Shown: in pieces, positions 54,101 through 64,000 of the stretch | Numbering within the stretch: the stretch's first letter is position 1 | Layout: the number at the start of each line of letters is the position of its first letter | Source of the DNA: Diprion similis | Taxonomy: Eukaryota; Arthropoda; Insecta; Hymenoptera; Diprionidae | Direction of reading: 5' to 3' | Assembly: GCF_021155765.1 (NCBI RefSeq) | Contig: NC_060105.1 | Span: forward strand, 17,455,001-17,519,000 | DNA: 64,000 nucleotides | The notes under the pieces: generated by a model | What the model saw: the letters and a program-made list of their open reading frames with translations, nothing else | What the model was told of the DNA's origin: nothing | Databases searched by the model: none | Program-made: the position numbers and the translations under genes

Positions 54101-56854
54101 TTGCCTCAATGTCGTTGCACGAGTTCGTATGTTGGGAAAAGATGTGAGCGATATATTTGCGATGGGTATTGCCTGAACGATGGTTTTTGCTCAGTGTCGA
54201 ATGCGATGCCATCGTGCAAATGTGAACATTCTCGAGGACCTCGTTGCGAATATACTACAGAATTAGATGAACTTTGTTCCCAATATTGCATGAGACCAGA
54301 AAATACATTGACTGGTATCAACATTACATTATGCAGGTAAGCATTCAAAACGCTTTGAAATGAAATAATATTTTTTTTTTTTTATAAATATAAAAATATA
54401 TGCAGTACTAGAAAGTTACGTCAGTTAATTGTTTTATTCTCCTTTGTTCTAGTCACGTAACTTTTGTTAATTCCGGTGATATAATTTCGAATACCCTCGT
54501 GTTTTTAGGTGTGGCGAATGGAACGGGACCTTCTCCGAGTTCTCCTTTTCTGCCGAACAACCTATGTCATCAACCATAATTGTATGGACTCTTGTAGCTG
54601 TTATTGGAACACTAACAATAGTCGTTGGTGTGCTGAGTTACCACGTCCACAAACTCAGACGTCGACCCAGGATCAGGAAACGTTTCGTTGGTGGCAAGCG
54701 TGGGAATACTCAGCTTACATCTAGACCCCAAGGACCAACCGATAGTTACGAAATTTCTATAGAGAACTGCTGCAACATGAACATATGTGAAACAGTGAGT
54801 ATTCCTGCTTGAGACCCATGGTGGAATTGGTTCGAAAGGAAATGTGCGATTTGAAACTAGAATTACTGATGTGATGTATCTGTACTTTTGTTAATTTTGA
54901 GTGTTTGAAGAAGTTGTTATTTTTAACCATTTCAGTCACGCAATTTAGTTTTTTTGTTTTTTTTTTTTGGCATGGAAAATCCCGGATTTTGCATGGGATA
55001 TAAAAAAATGGCAAAAAAAAAAAAAAAATGAAAAAATAAAGGGTGCCGCTATAGTTAGTAAGGGTTAATCGAGTGTGACGAAATGAACTGTCCAACGTGG
55101 TAATTAAAATTACCCATTGCTAGAACGAATTTACGATCAGTAAATAATCCGTCGTTGTTGCCGTTGATTGAAGACTGTTGAAGACAGTTACCCTAATGTT
55201 TTTGTTTGGTTTTGTGTGCGTTATTGGGATTGCGTGTTAAACTTACTGTTGAATGGTTTCCACCGATAAAGAAGCTACCGATCGCTAACATCGGAGATAA
55301 TACCAGGTGTGCCATTATGCATATCATCGATCCGGCCAATCAGTGATCGAGCCGTTAGGTGAGAATGTAGTCGTGGTTTTTAAATATGATAACATCGTTT
55401 CTTCAATATCTGAATCTAATTCAACTCTATATTAAAAATACAATTGAGTATATACCTGTAAGGAGATCATTTAGTGTAGATCATAGTTATATGAACGAAC
55501 CTTTGTTATTGCGTTGTTTACGTGCGCGACGCTTCCGTTTATTTCATTACTAACAGTATATATACGTATATCCAAGATGGCAGTCAGTACATCTGTATAC
55601 ATTCGGCCAATGGCTTACAATTTGTCACGTGGGATGCGCAAACCAAGTCGAATTCAGACCCTCGTATTCACACCTGGTATTCTTTCCAGCAGCATGTCCA
55701 GGCCGGCCCATTCCTACTTACCGGCCGAGTCCTGGAGACGAAAATTTTCCCATGGGTAACCGTCCTTAAATTATTCCGTCAACGGTGTTGATATCGAAAC
55801 GAAACACCGCCAGTTTCGATCTGTCGAGCTTTATTAAAAACTGAAATTATCACTAATACCAGTTTCTGAGAAAAAATTGTTGAGGCGTAAATGAATCTGG
55901 TGATTAGTCAGTTTAGGATTTGAAGTATTAGTCTGACATATGTTCCTTTCTCTCCGTATGTCTCGGAACTCGGTTATAGTGAAAATTTGAGTTTTTTATT
56001 AAAATTTTAGATGCATGAATGAAACGAATTTCATATTTTTTGGCATTTGAAATTGATAGTGTTATGGTCATGGCGCAAAAGAATCAAGTCTTATGTACGG
56101 TTTTCTTCAAAAAATCACTTCGCTTCAAAGGTGCACGACTTTGTGAAAAAAAAAATTCGATGAATTGAAAACAAAAAGAATTTTTGCGTTGAAAATGATT
56201 ATTTTAATGCCGGTATTTGTTTAATCGATTTACAATCATTTATTTTACCAGCTTTTAGTTGGAACATGTTCTTGAAAAAATGGGGCTCTGGTGAACAGAA
56301 AGAATTCATGTCGATTTTTAGAGCATGTTAAAAATGATGATCAACTTTGGCTTTGGTGGTTGCCTGATATAGAAAAGTCTGGTCATTTTGATTGTTGGAT
56401 ATACATATATGCGAAAGTTGATGATAGGTTTTTTAGTGGGTAATGATAGGTAAAATTTTAACGAATATCCACTAAATTTTGTCAAAGAAATCTTTTTTTT
56501 TTAAATATTTTGTAACCGACTCCACTAATCGGGGTTTAAAGCTGAAGCTTGTGTGTGTTGCTTTTCATTTGATTCACGTTGTATTATGGATTTTCATAAG
56601 ATCCTTATTATTCGCTTTTTTCCAGCATCCATTGTAATGTTATCGTGAGCTTGCGATAAACTGTATTATGTGGGAGTTTTTCTGTATGCTGCATGTATTG
56701 TTCTATCAGTATTAAATTAAAAAGAGAATTCTCAATTTTCTTCTAGCCTTGTTTTGAACCAAAACTTCGAACTACACCAACTAAAAGTAAGAGTACAAAA
56801 AAGGACGAGAAGAATTCGCTCCTGGACAGTATGGAGGGTGCGGATTCTTGCTAG
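40660..56854 (+). CDS. cue: Protein cueball (YWTD/EGF transmembrane protein)
   Basis: Seven coding exons in phase: 40660-40741, 47561-47776, 50861-51059, 53036-53644, 54019-54336, 54509-54794, 56747-56854; 605 aa. Exon 1 is the signal peptide (core FLLTLALVSAFLVVS). Residues about 30-330 form an LDL-receptor-type beta-propeller with YWTD repeats (LYWTDQSLNALMKMK, HIYWANSYSS, LYWTDDSEG, VYWTDWGSNAVWKI). Three EGF-like modules follow (about 355-460), including CDGYCLNDGFC. Then come a single membrane span (about 497-520, IIVWTLVAVIGTLTIVVGVL), a basic stop-transfer KLRRRPRIRKR, and a cytoplasmic tail. In Drosophila, Cueball acts at the cell surface in spermatogenesis, oogenesis and blood-cell function. 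Exon 7 begins PCFEPKLRTT and joins CCNMNICET of exon 6 in phase 0. Without that splice, exon 6 reads on for five residues to a stop. Confidence 0.93.
42078..42124. repeat. (AT)n microsatellite, cueball intron 1
   Basis: About 23 uninterrupted AT dinucleotides. Open frames rich in Ile/Tyr across it are artefacts of the repeat. Confidence 0.9.
44232..44810. mobile_element. Nested foldback element, cueball intron 1
   Basis: Outer ends are exact inverted repeats (CTCTCAATAGGGCCGC on the left, GCGGCCCTATTGAGAG on the right). Inside, GTCTTACACACAGGTCCTGC (44419) pairs with the GTGTGTAAGAC region near 44668. GGCGCTGCGATCGAGGGATA (44498) pairs with the TATCCCCCGATCGCAGC region near 44594. Three nested arms of a non-coding element can therefore fold back on themselves. 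The element is richer in GC than the surrounding intron. Confidence 0.65.
45196..45366 (+). mobile_element. TTAA-MITE, left-end fragment
   Basis: Starts TTAAGAGCATGTAGCAGTGC and continues TTTACCGACTGAGCAAACTC with the following CCTTTTTCTT, AAACAATTGAACGGAAAGGG and GCATCGCTCTTT boxes. It loses similarity after about 45366, and the right terminus is missing. Confidence 0.65.
46043..46264. mobile_element. TTAA-MITE, internally deleted copy
   Basis: Left end TTAAGGGCATGTAGTACTC is intact, as are the ACCGACTGAGCAAACTCACC and ATGCATCGCTCTTTC boxes. The right half carries CGCACGGCCGAGC and CTTGGCTGCTCGCTCGATCG, then GGTAAAGGTAGGAGTA, without a clear terminal CCTTAA. Shared GCACACGACCGA-like sequence shows that it derives from the longer form at 50093-50564. 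Confidence 0.65.
50093..50564. mobile_element. TTAA-MITE, longest copy, cueball intron 2
   Basis: About 472 bp, bounded by CTAAGGTCATGTAGTACTCC and GGAGTACTACATGACCTTAG. It has the family's terminal boxes plus the longest interior, including GGGTGGGCACACGACCGAAC. The outer tetranucleotides read CTAA and TTAG rather than TTAA, a paired change that keeps the ends complementary. No transposase frame was seen. Confidence 0.75.
51590..51715. repeat. Degenerate ATCGTATCTGATC repeats, cueball intron 3
   Basis: Variants of ATACGATCATATATGAATC, ATACTATCGTATAC, ATGATCGTATCTGGAATC and CTGATCGTATCTAGCATC follow one another at roughly 18-22-bp spacing. Related motifs recur near 52380-52420 and 52560-52590 in the same intron. 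No coding or transposon signature was found. Confidence 0.45.
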
Positions 56855-57648
56855 CTGAGACTTATATATTGTACGTAAGACGGCCAATGTCACACAGGTT
56901 TTCCTTTGGGACCGTGCAGTCTTAAAATTCAATATAGGTATATGTACATATACTGAAAAAAAACTTAAGTATTGTTGTTAAGTTTGTTAATATGTATGGC
57001 GCGTCAGCATTGCAAGGTGCATAAGTTTGGAATCATTTATCAGGTCATTGCAAAGGATATATTATCTTTTAAATGATTATTAACCAAAGTGAGTGCAAAG
57101 ACGATAAAGTATGTCTATACTTTACAAAATGTGCACCGTTTCCAAATTTATGGTCTGCAGATCAACTTGGACTGCAATTTTTTTTGGATAACTGTTAGTT
57201 ATGTATGTACATATTTCCTCTCTTAAGATATTCACAAATAGAAGAAAACATTTTTTAAACGATTTTTTTCTGCCCTTCCATGCCTTCGTATTTTTGTATT
57301 GCGCTACTGTAAAGGGCTTGTCAGTAGAAGGGAGCATCAGTGACATGAACAAAACCTTGTCAACATTATTGAAATGTTATAATTTCAATATGTGATTTTA
57401 GTTAGTTTTACACACAATTATAGGCCATTGCTTTACATTATTTACACACCTATTATATGATCTGAATATAATTATTGATGTAACGTTTTTCTCCTTGGAG
57501 ATCGAACGCTTTACAAGTTATAGCTGTCATTTTTGTTTCCGGTTTCACTTCTCTATTTAATTTCATCTAAGATGAACTATCATGTCTCATAACTAATACA
57601 AACCAAGGACAATCAATCATTTGTAAATGAATCAGAGATCAGGTTCTT

Positions 57649-58032
57649 GGCACATGTGATATTACAAAAACCAAGTTGAAACGAAAATCTGCCGATTCAA
57701 CTTTTGCAGGCTTTTTAATTAGATCGTGAAGCATTGCACAGAGGTGGTAAAGAAGTATCTGTGAAATAATTTGAAAACGAAACCGGAACGTAAATAACAA
57801 TAATAAAAAGTCCAAAATTAAATATCGGAAGTCGATGATCGATGGCACATGTGATATTACAAAACCAAATTGAAACGAAAATCTGCCGATGCAACTTTTG
57901 CAGGCTTTTTAATTAAATCGTGAAGCATTGCACGGAGGCCGTAAAGAAGTATCTGTGAAATAATTCGAAAATGAAACCGGAACGTAAATAACAATAATAA
58001 AAAGTCCAAAATTAAATATCAGAAGTCGATCG
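57649..58032 (+). repeat. 195-bp tandem duplication
   Basis: GGCACATGTGATATTACAAA starts at 57649 and again at 57844. The two units stay highly similar to their ends (GGAACGTAAATAACAATAAT in both), differing by a few substitutions and a one-base indel. A two-copy recent tandem duplication without coding potential. Confidence 0.88.
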
Positions 58033-58499
58033 CATCGTGTGAAGCACAGATGCTATTGATGCATCTTACTCGTGGATATGGGCACACTAAGTAACGAAGT
58101 GTCACAAGGAATAAAAATAGTGAGTGATATAGGATAGGCTTATTTAGGTAAAAACATGATTCGATAGGAATTAAGCTTGTTTACTTAATTACTACTGGAT
58201 AATTTTCAGAGAGAGTTTACGCGGTATAGTCATCAATATATGCGCACATGTTTTTACTACAGTAGTATGTATATGTACTGCGTAGAGTATACTGCATACA
58301 GTGCAAGACTACCGCGCATGACTGTATCTCAGGTATACATACCTCGATACATACCTATGTATAGTTTTACACCAAAAATCATGTACCAGGTGATAATGAA
58401 AGAAATACAGATATGTTTACCAGACAATCTTTTTTTAACAATATTTCGTACACCCATATTGTATACAGCGAGAGGCTATTCTCATTTAAAATGAGCTGG

Positions 58500-58830
58500 A
58501 CGGTTTGAAATCAGTTAGAAGTCGCTTGAAATAAGAAAGAAGTCATAGTCATACGATATCGTATGTGAAATCACTTCAATTGAGCTGATTATTGAATTAG
58601 CTTCAGTAGGTTGAAGTCCAAACCAAATGAAACCAAATGAAATCCGTTGAAGTCATCTGAAATCAACTAAAAACAGTTGAAATGGAAATCACTCGGAATC
58701 ACATAGGAATCTCCTAGAAATCACAATGAAATCATTCAAAATCTCCTCGATATTATGCAGAAATTCATCGAAACCATACAGAATCATCTCGTAATTGCTT
58801 TGAAGTTATCCGATCCATACCGAGATTTTC
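58500..58830 (+). repeat. Imperfect GAAATCA-type short-period array
   Basis: GAAATCAC, GAAGTCAT, GAAATCAA, GGAATCAC, GAATCTCC, GAAATCATTC and similar words recur every 9-12 bases through much of the block. A decayed minisatellite with purine-strand bias; no element ends were visible. Confidence 0.5.
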
Positions 58831-60741
58831 AAAATCAGAAGACGCAAGAGGCCTGCACTTACAATAAATATTTCCTCAGGTGTGATGAATTTAAAAAATT
58901 TGGGAGGTTTTAATTATCCCAGGCAAATATCTCAGGAACGCAAAGAGATGCAAGCCAAAAAAGAGAAAGTCTTGGAGGGTTCCAAAGGGAAAAGAAGACG
59001 TTAATATATATGAGTTGACTTGCGGATTGTACTATTTTGAAGATTTCACACGAAACGTCCGATCTTATATTGCAAATTCTTATTTTGGATATGAGCAACT
59101 GATAGAGAGTTCAAAAACGAATTCAATGTCACCGACATTCTTTTTCCTCCTCAACCTTACTTTCAGCACCTATTCATTGTCCCTCATTATTGCTGATAAG
59201 TTTTCTTGCGGATACAAAATTGGTGATTTTGTTACGAGGTAAGATTCTTTACACCTGATGGTATGGTTCAGATCATTAATTATGATCGCAAACGTTGTAT
59301 CTCGATGGATTTAGCAAGGGGAGGGTACAAGAAAACAATTTGAGTAAAAAAATGCATCTAAAGAAATTTTCAAAGTATTATCAGCGTCATTTCGTCGATT
59401 AAAATCCTTTGAATTTTTAACCTAACTTTTTATCTTACCTCTTTTCATTTCCGAGATATTCGCCTGGGGCCATTAAAACCGACCACCCTGTACAATACCT
59501 ATGATATTGAAAAGTACAATTATTTTCATTAATTACCGTGTGTGTATTCCCAGTAAAGCAAAAGGAATTACAAACAAATAAACAATCATTCGCCAAGCCA
59601 TCTTCGAATTCTATTTTGCCCGGAACTCAAATTGGAAATCAAATATTTCCATGTATTCTCTTTCGGTTTGAATAGTATTCATTGAATTCGTTATTAATCA
59701 TGATCTATTTATACGAATGTGATTATTCGTTTCAATTCCTGGTTCGGAATTGAATGCAAACGCTTCTTTATTCTCATAAAACATCCGTGGTCAAGTTAGG
59801 TTATGAATTCGGTTGAATCCATGGACATTGTAATTCCTATGTCCATGGTTGGATCCCAATTTCATAATTCATCAGACAGGGTTAGCCATTCGAGGCTACC
59901 TAGGTATCTACAATTTCTTCTGTTTCAAATGTCCTCTGGGAATTCATTGGAAGATAATTTGGAACTGCGTGAAGCAATTCGTGAAGTGGATTCGCCGTAA
60001 TTTTGATAGAGAAATAAACTCTTCGTCATTTTAATCCAAATCAATTCCAGCGCGCAATTACTATACATTTATCTGTTTGAATTCCTTATTCAAAATGATA
60101 TGGCTGTTGATTTGTATTCGTAGAAATATTTTTACAGCCAAAAAACTATCTTTGAAAAGAATGATTACAGATGGGACAATTTATTTTACTGAAACTAAAT
60201 TCGATATCTAAATAATGTATATGCAATATGTTGAAATAGAGTTTATCGAGAAGAAATTACGTGACAGATGTTTTTTATTACATAGTTCTCGGAATTAAGA
60301 CTTTGTAAACGAGACACGTGCACGCACGTACGTGTGTACTCTATTTTCGGAAAACTACATGCATTATCAGCCATTGAATTGGAAGGGAATATGTATTTAT
60401 ATGAAAGGGGTGCTCTAGTCGATTTCGACGTTATCGTATACATATATCTCAAATGCAAAACAGGGCATAACAGCCCCATTCTACATGCAATTTTATTCTG
60501 AAGAAAATAACTTCGATGCGTTTTAATTTAACGCAAAAATGAAGAAATGGCAGGATTTATGTGAAGTCTCAATAGTAAATTCGTAGAATTCATGGCATTT
60601 CTTTATTTCTGCGTCCAATGCAAATGTGTTGGAGTGTTTTCCTTCAGGATTGTGTATAAAATAGGGCTGTTATGCACTTTTCGTGTTTGAGATACGTGAA
60701 CTTAGATGTTTAGAGATGTATGTGAAATCGAAAGCGCCTTC

Positions 60742-61237
60742 TTAAGGGGGCCATTCCCTATAGAGGCTTGAATGCACTTTTTTATTACCTAAATTTATAG
60801 TTTGAAACCTGTAGAATACGATGCAGTTAATGATTTTTGTGGATTTCCAAAAACAACGTACCAAGAGCCATGCTGAAAACAAGCGAAGAAGTTCGATCAA
60901 TGAACTCCGATCGGCAACTAATCTGAAGGACTATTATATGGTACTGGAATAGCTCACTAGTAGGTAAGTCACAGAAACATACGTTTTGCCCTTGTCGAAA
61001 CTTTAAACGCGATTATCTCAAAACTTTTTTTTTCGACAAGTTGAAAAACAGTGTACACGATTACTCACAAACTATTGAACCAATCAAGCTCATTTTTGGC
61101 ACAAGTTTTTATAATACTTATGTCCAATTAATGAACTTAAAACGGACTAAAAATTCTCAAAATAAACATGTTTCTGGCTGGGTCCGTTCGAAATTTTTTC
61201 CAAAAAATTAACTTTGTTGTTTTAAGGCCTCCCCTTT
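60742..61237. mobile_element. Probable TTAAGGGG-type MITE
   Basis: Begins TTAAGGGGGCCATTCC and ends AAGGCCTCCCCTTTAG, short imperfect inverted termini of the same TTAAGGGG type as the element at 5775-6461. The interior has no open frame and phrases typical of old non-autonomous insect elements. Ends are provisional. Confidence 0.4.
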
Positions 61238-61591
61238 AGCCAATTATCAATATTTTCCCAAAATTATTGGTTAACCAAGTCACCACATGTATATAATGAT
61301 CAATTTTTTTGCGCAGACTGTTTCAAATAATCCTACGAGTTGCTGGAGTGTACACCGCATTATACCGTTTATATCTCCACCATTTTTCACTTTTTTCAAG
61401 CAAAAAAAATATTTTTGAAAACTGCAATTATGTAGGAAAAAGTACCTATGACCCTGAAAAGATATAATAAAAATTAACAGTATACAGGAACTTATTTTTA
61501 TTATTATATTTATTATAAGTATTATTATTTGTCATTTTTTAGACTGCTAAAACATATAATTTTTCAAATTAGAAACTATTTATCGTGCTAT

Positions 61592-63330
61592 TCACACTTC
61601 AACCTCATCGGCAAACAAAGTCAGTGTCTCAGTAAGATCATCAGTCCCATCTTTCTCAGCAGACTGTTGTCCGTCTTCTATTCTTCGCACATTTGCATCG
61701 TATATTTTCGATGTAAATTTTTCATACATCATAGATGATGGAACGAAAGATTTGCAGCAATTTTTTGTGGTTGGCATGTGAGTGCGAATTCTCAAAATCG
61801 CATCGAGCATAAGAAAGCACATTTTATTCCGAGGCTTAGTTTCAGTTCCGTTCATGACTGAAAATACTCGCTCCACTGCCGCATTACTAAGCGGCAGTGA
61901 AAGTATTTTCAAAACGAATCGCACCAACTCTTTGAAAGGCTGAAAACCTCCCGCGTTTTTATGAAAAAATACGTTTAACCCAAAAGCCGACGTGCTTGCT
62001 ATCACTCGTTCTGTGAAAATTTCCGACCAATCGACGAATGCAATTTTCCGTAATTGACCCTCGATCTCCGATATATCCGACGCATTATCGAGTATATCGA
62101 GTGGCAAGTCCGTGATGACCATTTTTTTGCAGTGGTTAATACTGTGTTCGGGGATAATTTTAACGATGATTTAAGAATTTTCATGTTGCCTGGCGGACGT
62201 TTAACTAACTCAGTTAATAGCACAATCATATATTGCCGGCATCTGGTTTTGATTTCGCTCAACTCTTCCGACCTTACGTTATACGCGATGACTGCACTCG
62301 TGAATTCTATTCCGAAATCAATCGCGTTAGCTGGCTGCAAAGCCAACCCGTTTTGGATTACTTCCTCGATGTAATCGAATCTTTTCCTGATTTCCTCTAT
62401 AAATATGGGTTTGATGATGCGGCTAGCCACAGATAAAGACGAGCGCTGAAAGAGTTTCAAATGGTTTGGTAATAACTTCTTGCGTACTTTGAAACAAGAT
62501 GTTCGACTCATTGACGTCACAAAGAATAGACTTGAGAAATGGCAAGTACAAGTGGTTTGTGGGATCTTTGTACATGCTGCTTAGCGCCCTAGCAGTGTAA
62601 CATGTCTCTTGTCCTACGGTAATCGATTCGAAGTGCGTCTTCAGTTCCAACCATTGGTATAATATACGTTTCACAGCTTCTTCCCACGCCAGCCATCGAG
62701 TTGTTGATAATTGTATTAGATTTAGGAATGCCTTGTTGTTATCGTTAATTAAATTGTACAGATCGGCGTAACGCGCACGTCTCAGTGCATTATTAGCGAA
62801 CCAATTTCTGGTTTCTCGTAACAAAAACTCGAGAGAAGATGGTAGAACCTCGGATGCTTTCGAATTACACAAGTGTAGAGAATGGCATACACATCGTACT
62901 ATTTGAAGATGCGGTAGTGGCACGCGTTCTTTGAGGTGTGTGTAGAGCGAGTGATTTTTTCCACATAGATTACTTGCACCATCCGTGCAAAATCAACTTT
63001 GAACATTTAGTGCGATGCATGTGCAAAGATTCTAGCTTTGAGTGTTTTCCCAGATCGACGAGTAGATCGTTCAAATGGTCGATGCTGCGAACTGCGCTAT
63101 GTACTGCTATATACACGGCCAGTTTCAAGTCGATTCTCTTGCTCTCTTCAGAAACAAGAGCAATCCGACAAGATTCAAGGGTTTTTTGCTGGACAAGCTT
63201 GGAAGCATTATCCCGGATGGATTTTAGTTTTGCTGTGTGTCTCCAGGTCATTTCTTTGGGATCGTGATGCGGTTTTGCAGAGTTTGCAATATGCCACTCG
63301 ATTAAGATTACCGACATCGCTAGTTTTCCG
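61592..63330 (-). pseudogene. hAT-family transposase, decayed (BED finger plus dimerisation domain)
   Basis: Reading the minus strand from about 63330, the pieces appear in the expected order but in different frames. First is a BED-type finger (YCKLCKTASRSQRNDLETH, then a second His; about 63230-63310). Next is a helical stretch (63290-62990). The conserved DGASNLCGKNHSLYTHLKE and RCVCHSLHLC motifs follow (about 62985-62870), then the middle catalytic region to about 62430. Another frame runs to about 62130. Last is the C-terminal hAT dimerisation motif LPLSNAAVERVFSVMN (near 61880). At least four frame changes separate them, so no intact transposase is made. No convincing terminal inverted repeats were identified around it. 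It is a relic cut-and-paste transposon, unlinked to the host genes. Confidence 0.87.
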
Positions 63331-63960
63331 CAACCACCCTACAAAGAATAAACTTAACATAAAAGGACTATCCCGTTCGTTGATATTTCATTTGTTACCA
63401 TATTTTTTGCTATAAAAGAAGTTCATGTTAAGCTCGACATCGGTTAAGTTAGACTTGGGTTCATTACTTCACAGATTTCGCAGTCGATTACCTTTGAGAT
63501 ATACTAAATATGATATATAAAGAGACAGATTTAAACTGTACCTATACCTCTAAATATTTTCACATCTTCCCATAATCTTTTATATTTTTTTTTATATCTA
63601 CCGAATTTCCCCATCTTAACTTTGAAATGGAGTTTTAATTGTTAGTAGTGGTCATCTGAGCTGCCACCGGCGCCACGTGCAAAGGGTGCCGTATGAAAAG
63701 TGTATCCGTATATAACAAATATGCGGTCATATTTGGACACAAATTTAGTTAAAACAATTGAACAGAATTAGCCGTACATGCGAAGTTTAATCAGCAATAT
63801 TGAAAAAAAAACTGAAAAAACTTAGCGCCCAAAACCGCCGGCATAAAACGTGAGATAGCCCAACTGGGCGATAGGCGACTTCCCTTCGATTCTTCGTCGC
63901 CGTTTTCATGCGCAAGTAGCCCAAATAGCGATATATCGACCAATCTGGCTGGTTGCGACA
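63331..63960. other. Non-coding right flank
   Basis: No gene is recognised beyond the transposase relic. GC rises near 63820-63970, where short inverted words occur (TAGCCCAACTGGGCGATA; GCGCAAGTAGCCC) next to the half element that begins at 63961. Confidence 0.5.
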
Positions 63961-64000
63961 GCGCATGAAAGCTGTACAGAAATGACCACTTTTAAGTCCT
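63961..64000 (+). mobile_element. Half copy of the palindromic MITE, cut by window edge
   Basis: GCGCATGAAAGCTGTACAGA followed by AATGACCACTTTTAAGTCCT closely matches the inner arm of the 22614-22880 element (GCGCATGC...GTACAGAAAAGACCACTTTTAAGTCC). The rest would lie beyond the window. Confidence 0.55.

Larger units (their letters stand above)
56855..61591. other. Intergenic region downstream of cueball
   Basis: No gene is recognised. It holds the cueball 3' UTR (end not determined; no canonical AATAAA close by), a 195-bp tandem duplication at 57649-58032, an imperfect GAAATCA-type array at 58500-58830 and a probable MITE at 60742-61237. The remaining short frames match no family I know. Confidence 0.5.

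Noticed and set aside
55514-55791. Two overlapping plus-strand frames in cueball intron 6
   Set aside because: Both lie inside the intron that must be removed to join exons 6 and 7; neither resembles a known protein.
61592-63330. hAT sequence as a functional or domesticated host gene
   Set aside because: The conserved blocks fall in different frames with at least four shifts, so no continuous product is possible as it stands.

Overview
This is a window of an insect nuclear genome: AT-rich, intron-rich, with GT-AG introns, and without tRNA or rRNA genes, CRISPR arrays or bacterial-type operons. The gene set (odorant-binding protein, Rebers-Riddiford cuticle protein, AGPAT, Enhancer of zeste, Cueball) is arthropod. 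The intron-rich gene models fit a holometabolous insect, perhaps a hymenopteran, but no single feature fixes the order.

Five split genes can be read exon by exon with matching splice phases. (1) About 2.7-8.75 kb, minus strand: an atypical odorant-binding protein with long acidic and Asn-rich inserts, probably Obp59a-like. (2) 11.3-17.2 kb, plus strand: a secreted cuticle protein with a C-terminal R&R chitin-binding domain. (3) 20.6-24.5 kb, minus strand: a 1-acylglycerol-3-phosphate acyltransferase of the AGPAT3/4/5 group. (4) 28.4-35.2 kb, plus strand: Enhancer of zeste, the catalytic subunit of PRC2, complete in 11 coding exons (766 aa). (5) 40.66-56.85 kb, plus strand: cueball, a YWTD-propeller/EGF/transmembrane protein, complete in 7 coding exons (605 aa). 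The genes look functionally unrelated; nothing suggests a coordinated cluster.

The rest is intergenic and intronic DNA rich in non-autonomous DNA transposons. There is a TTAA-flanked MITE family (at least seven copies, 1.5-50.6 kb). Two other long-TIR elements begin TTAAGGGG. A roughly 400-bp hAT-like MITE lies in the cuticle gene. A foldback of about 1.2 kb lies at 18-19 kb, and a palindromic element lies in an AGPAT intron with half of a further copy at the window edge. A nested foldback lies in cueball intron 1, and three copies of a short element stand just upstream of E(z). At 61.6-63.3 kb is a decayed hAT transposase with a BED-type finger. Several tandem arrays are also present (111-bp and 195-bp periods, a 31-bp duplication, a long AT run).

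I see no convincing undescribed multi-gene system. The observations most worth a second look are a 27-nt exact copy of the E(z) exon 7 start inside E(z) intron 1, the missing cysteine and insert-rich layout of the OBP, the alternative C-terminal tails possible for cueball and AGPAT, and the large foldbacks that could give hairpin RNAs. All exon limits were read by eye from splice motifs and frame continuity, without transcript data.
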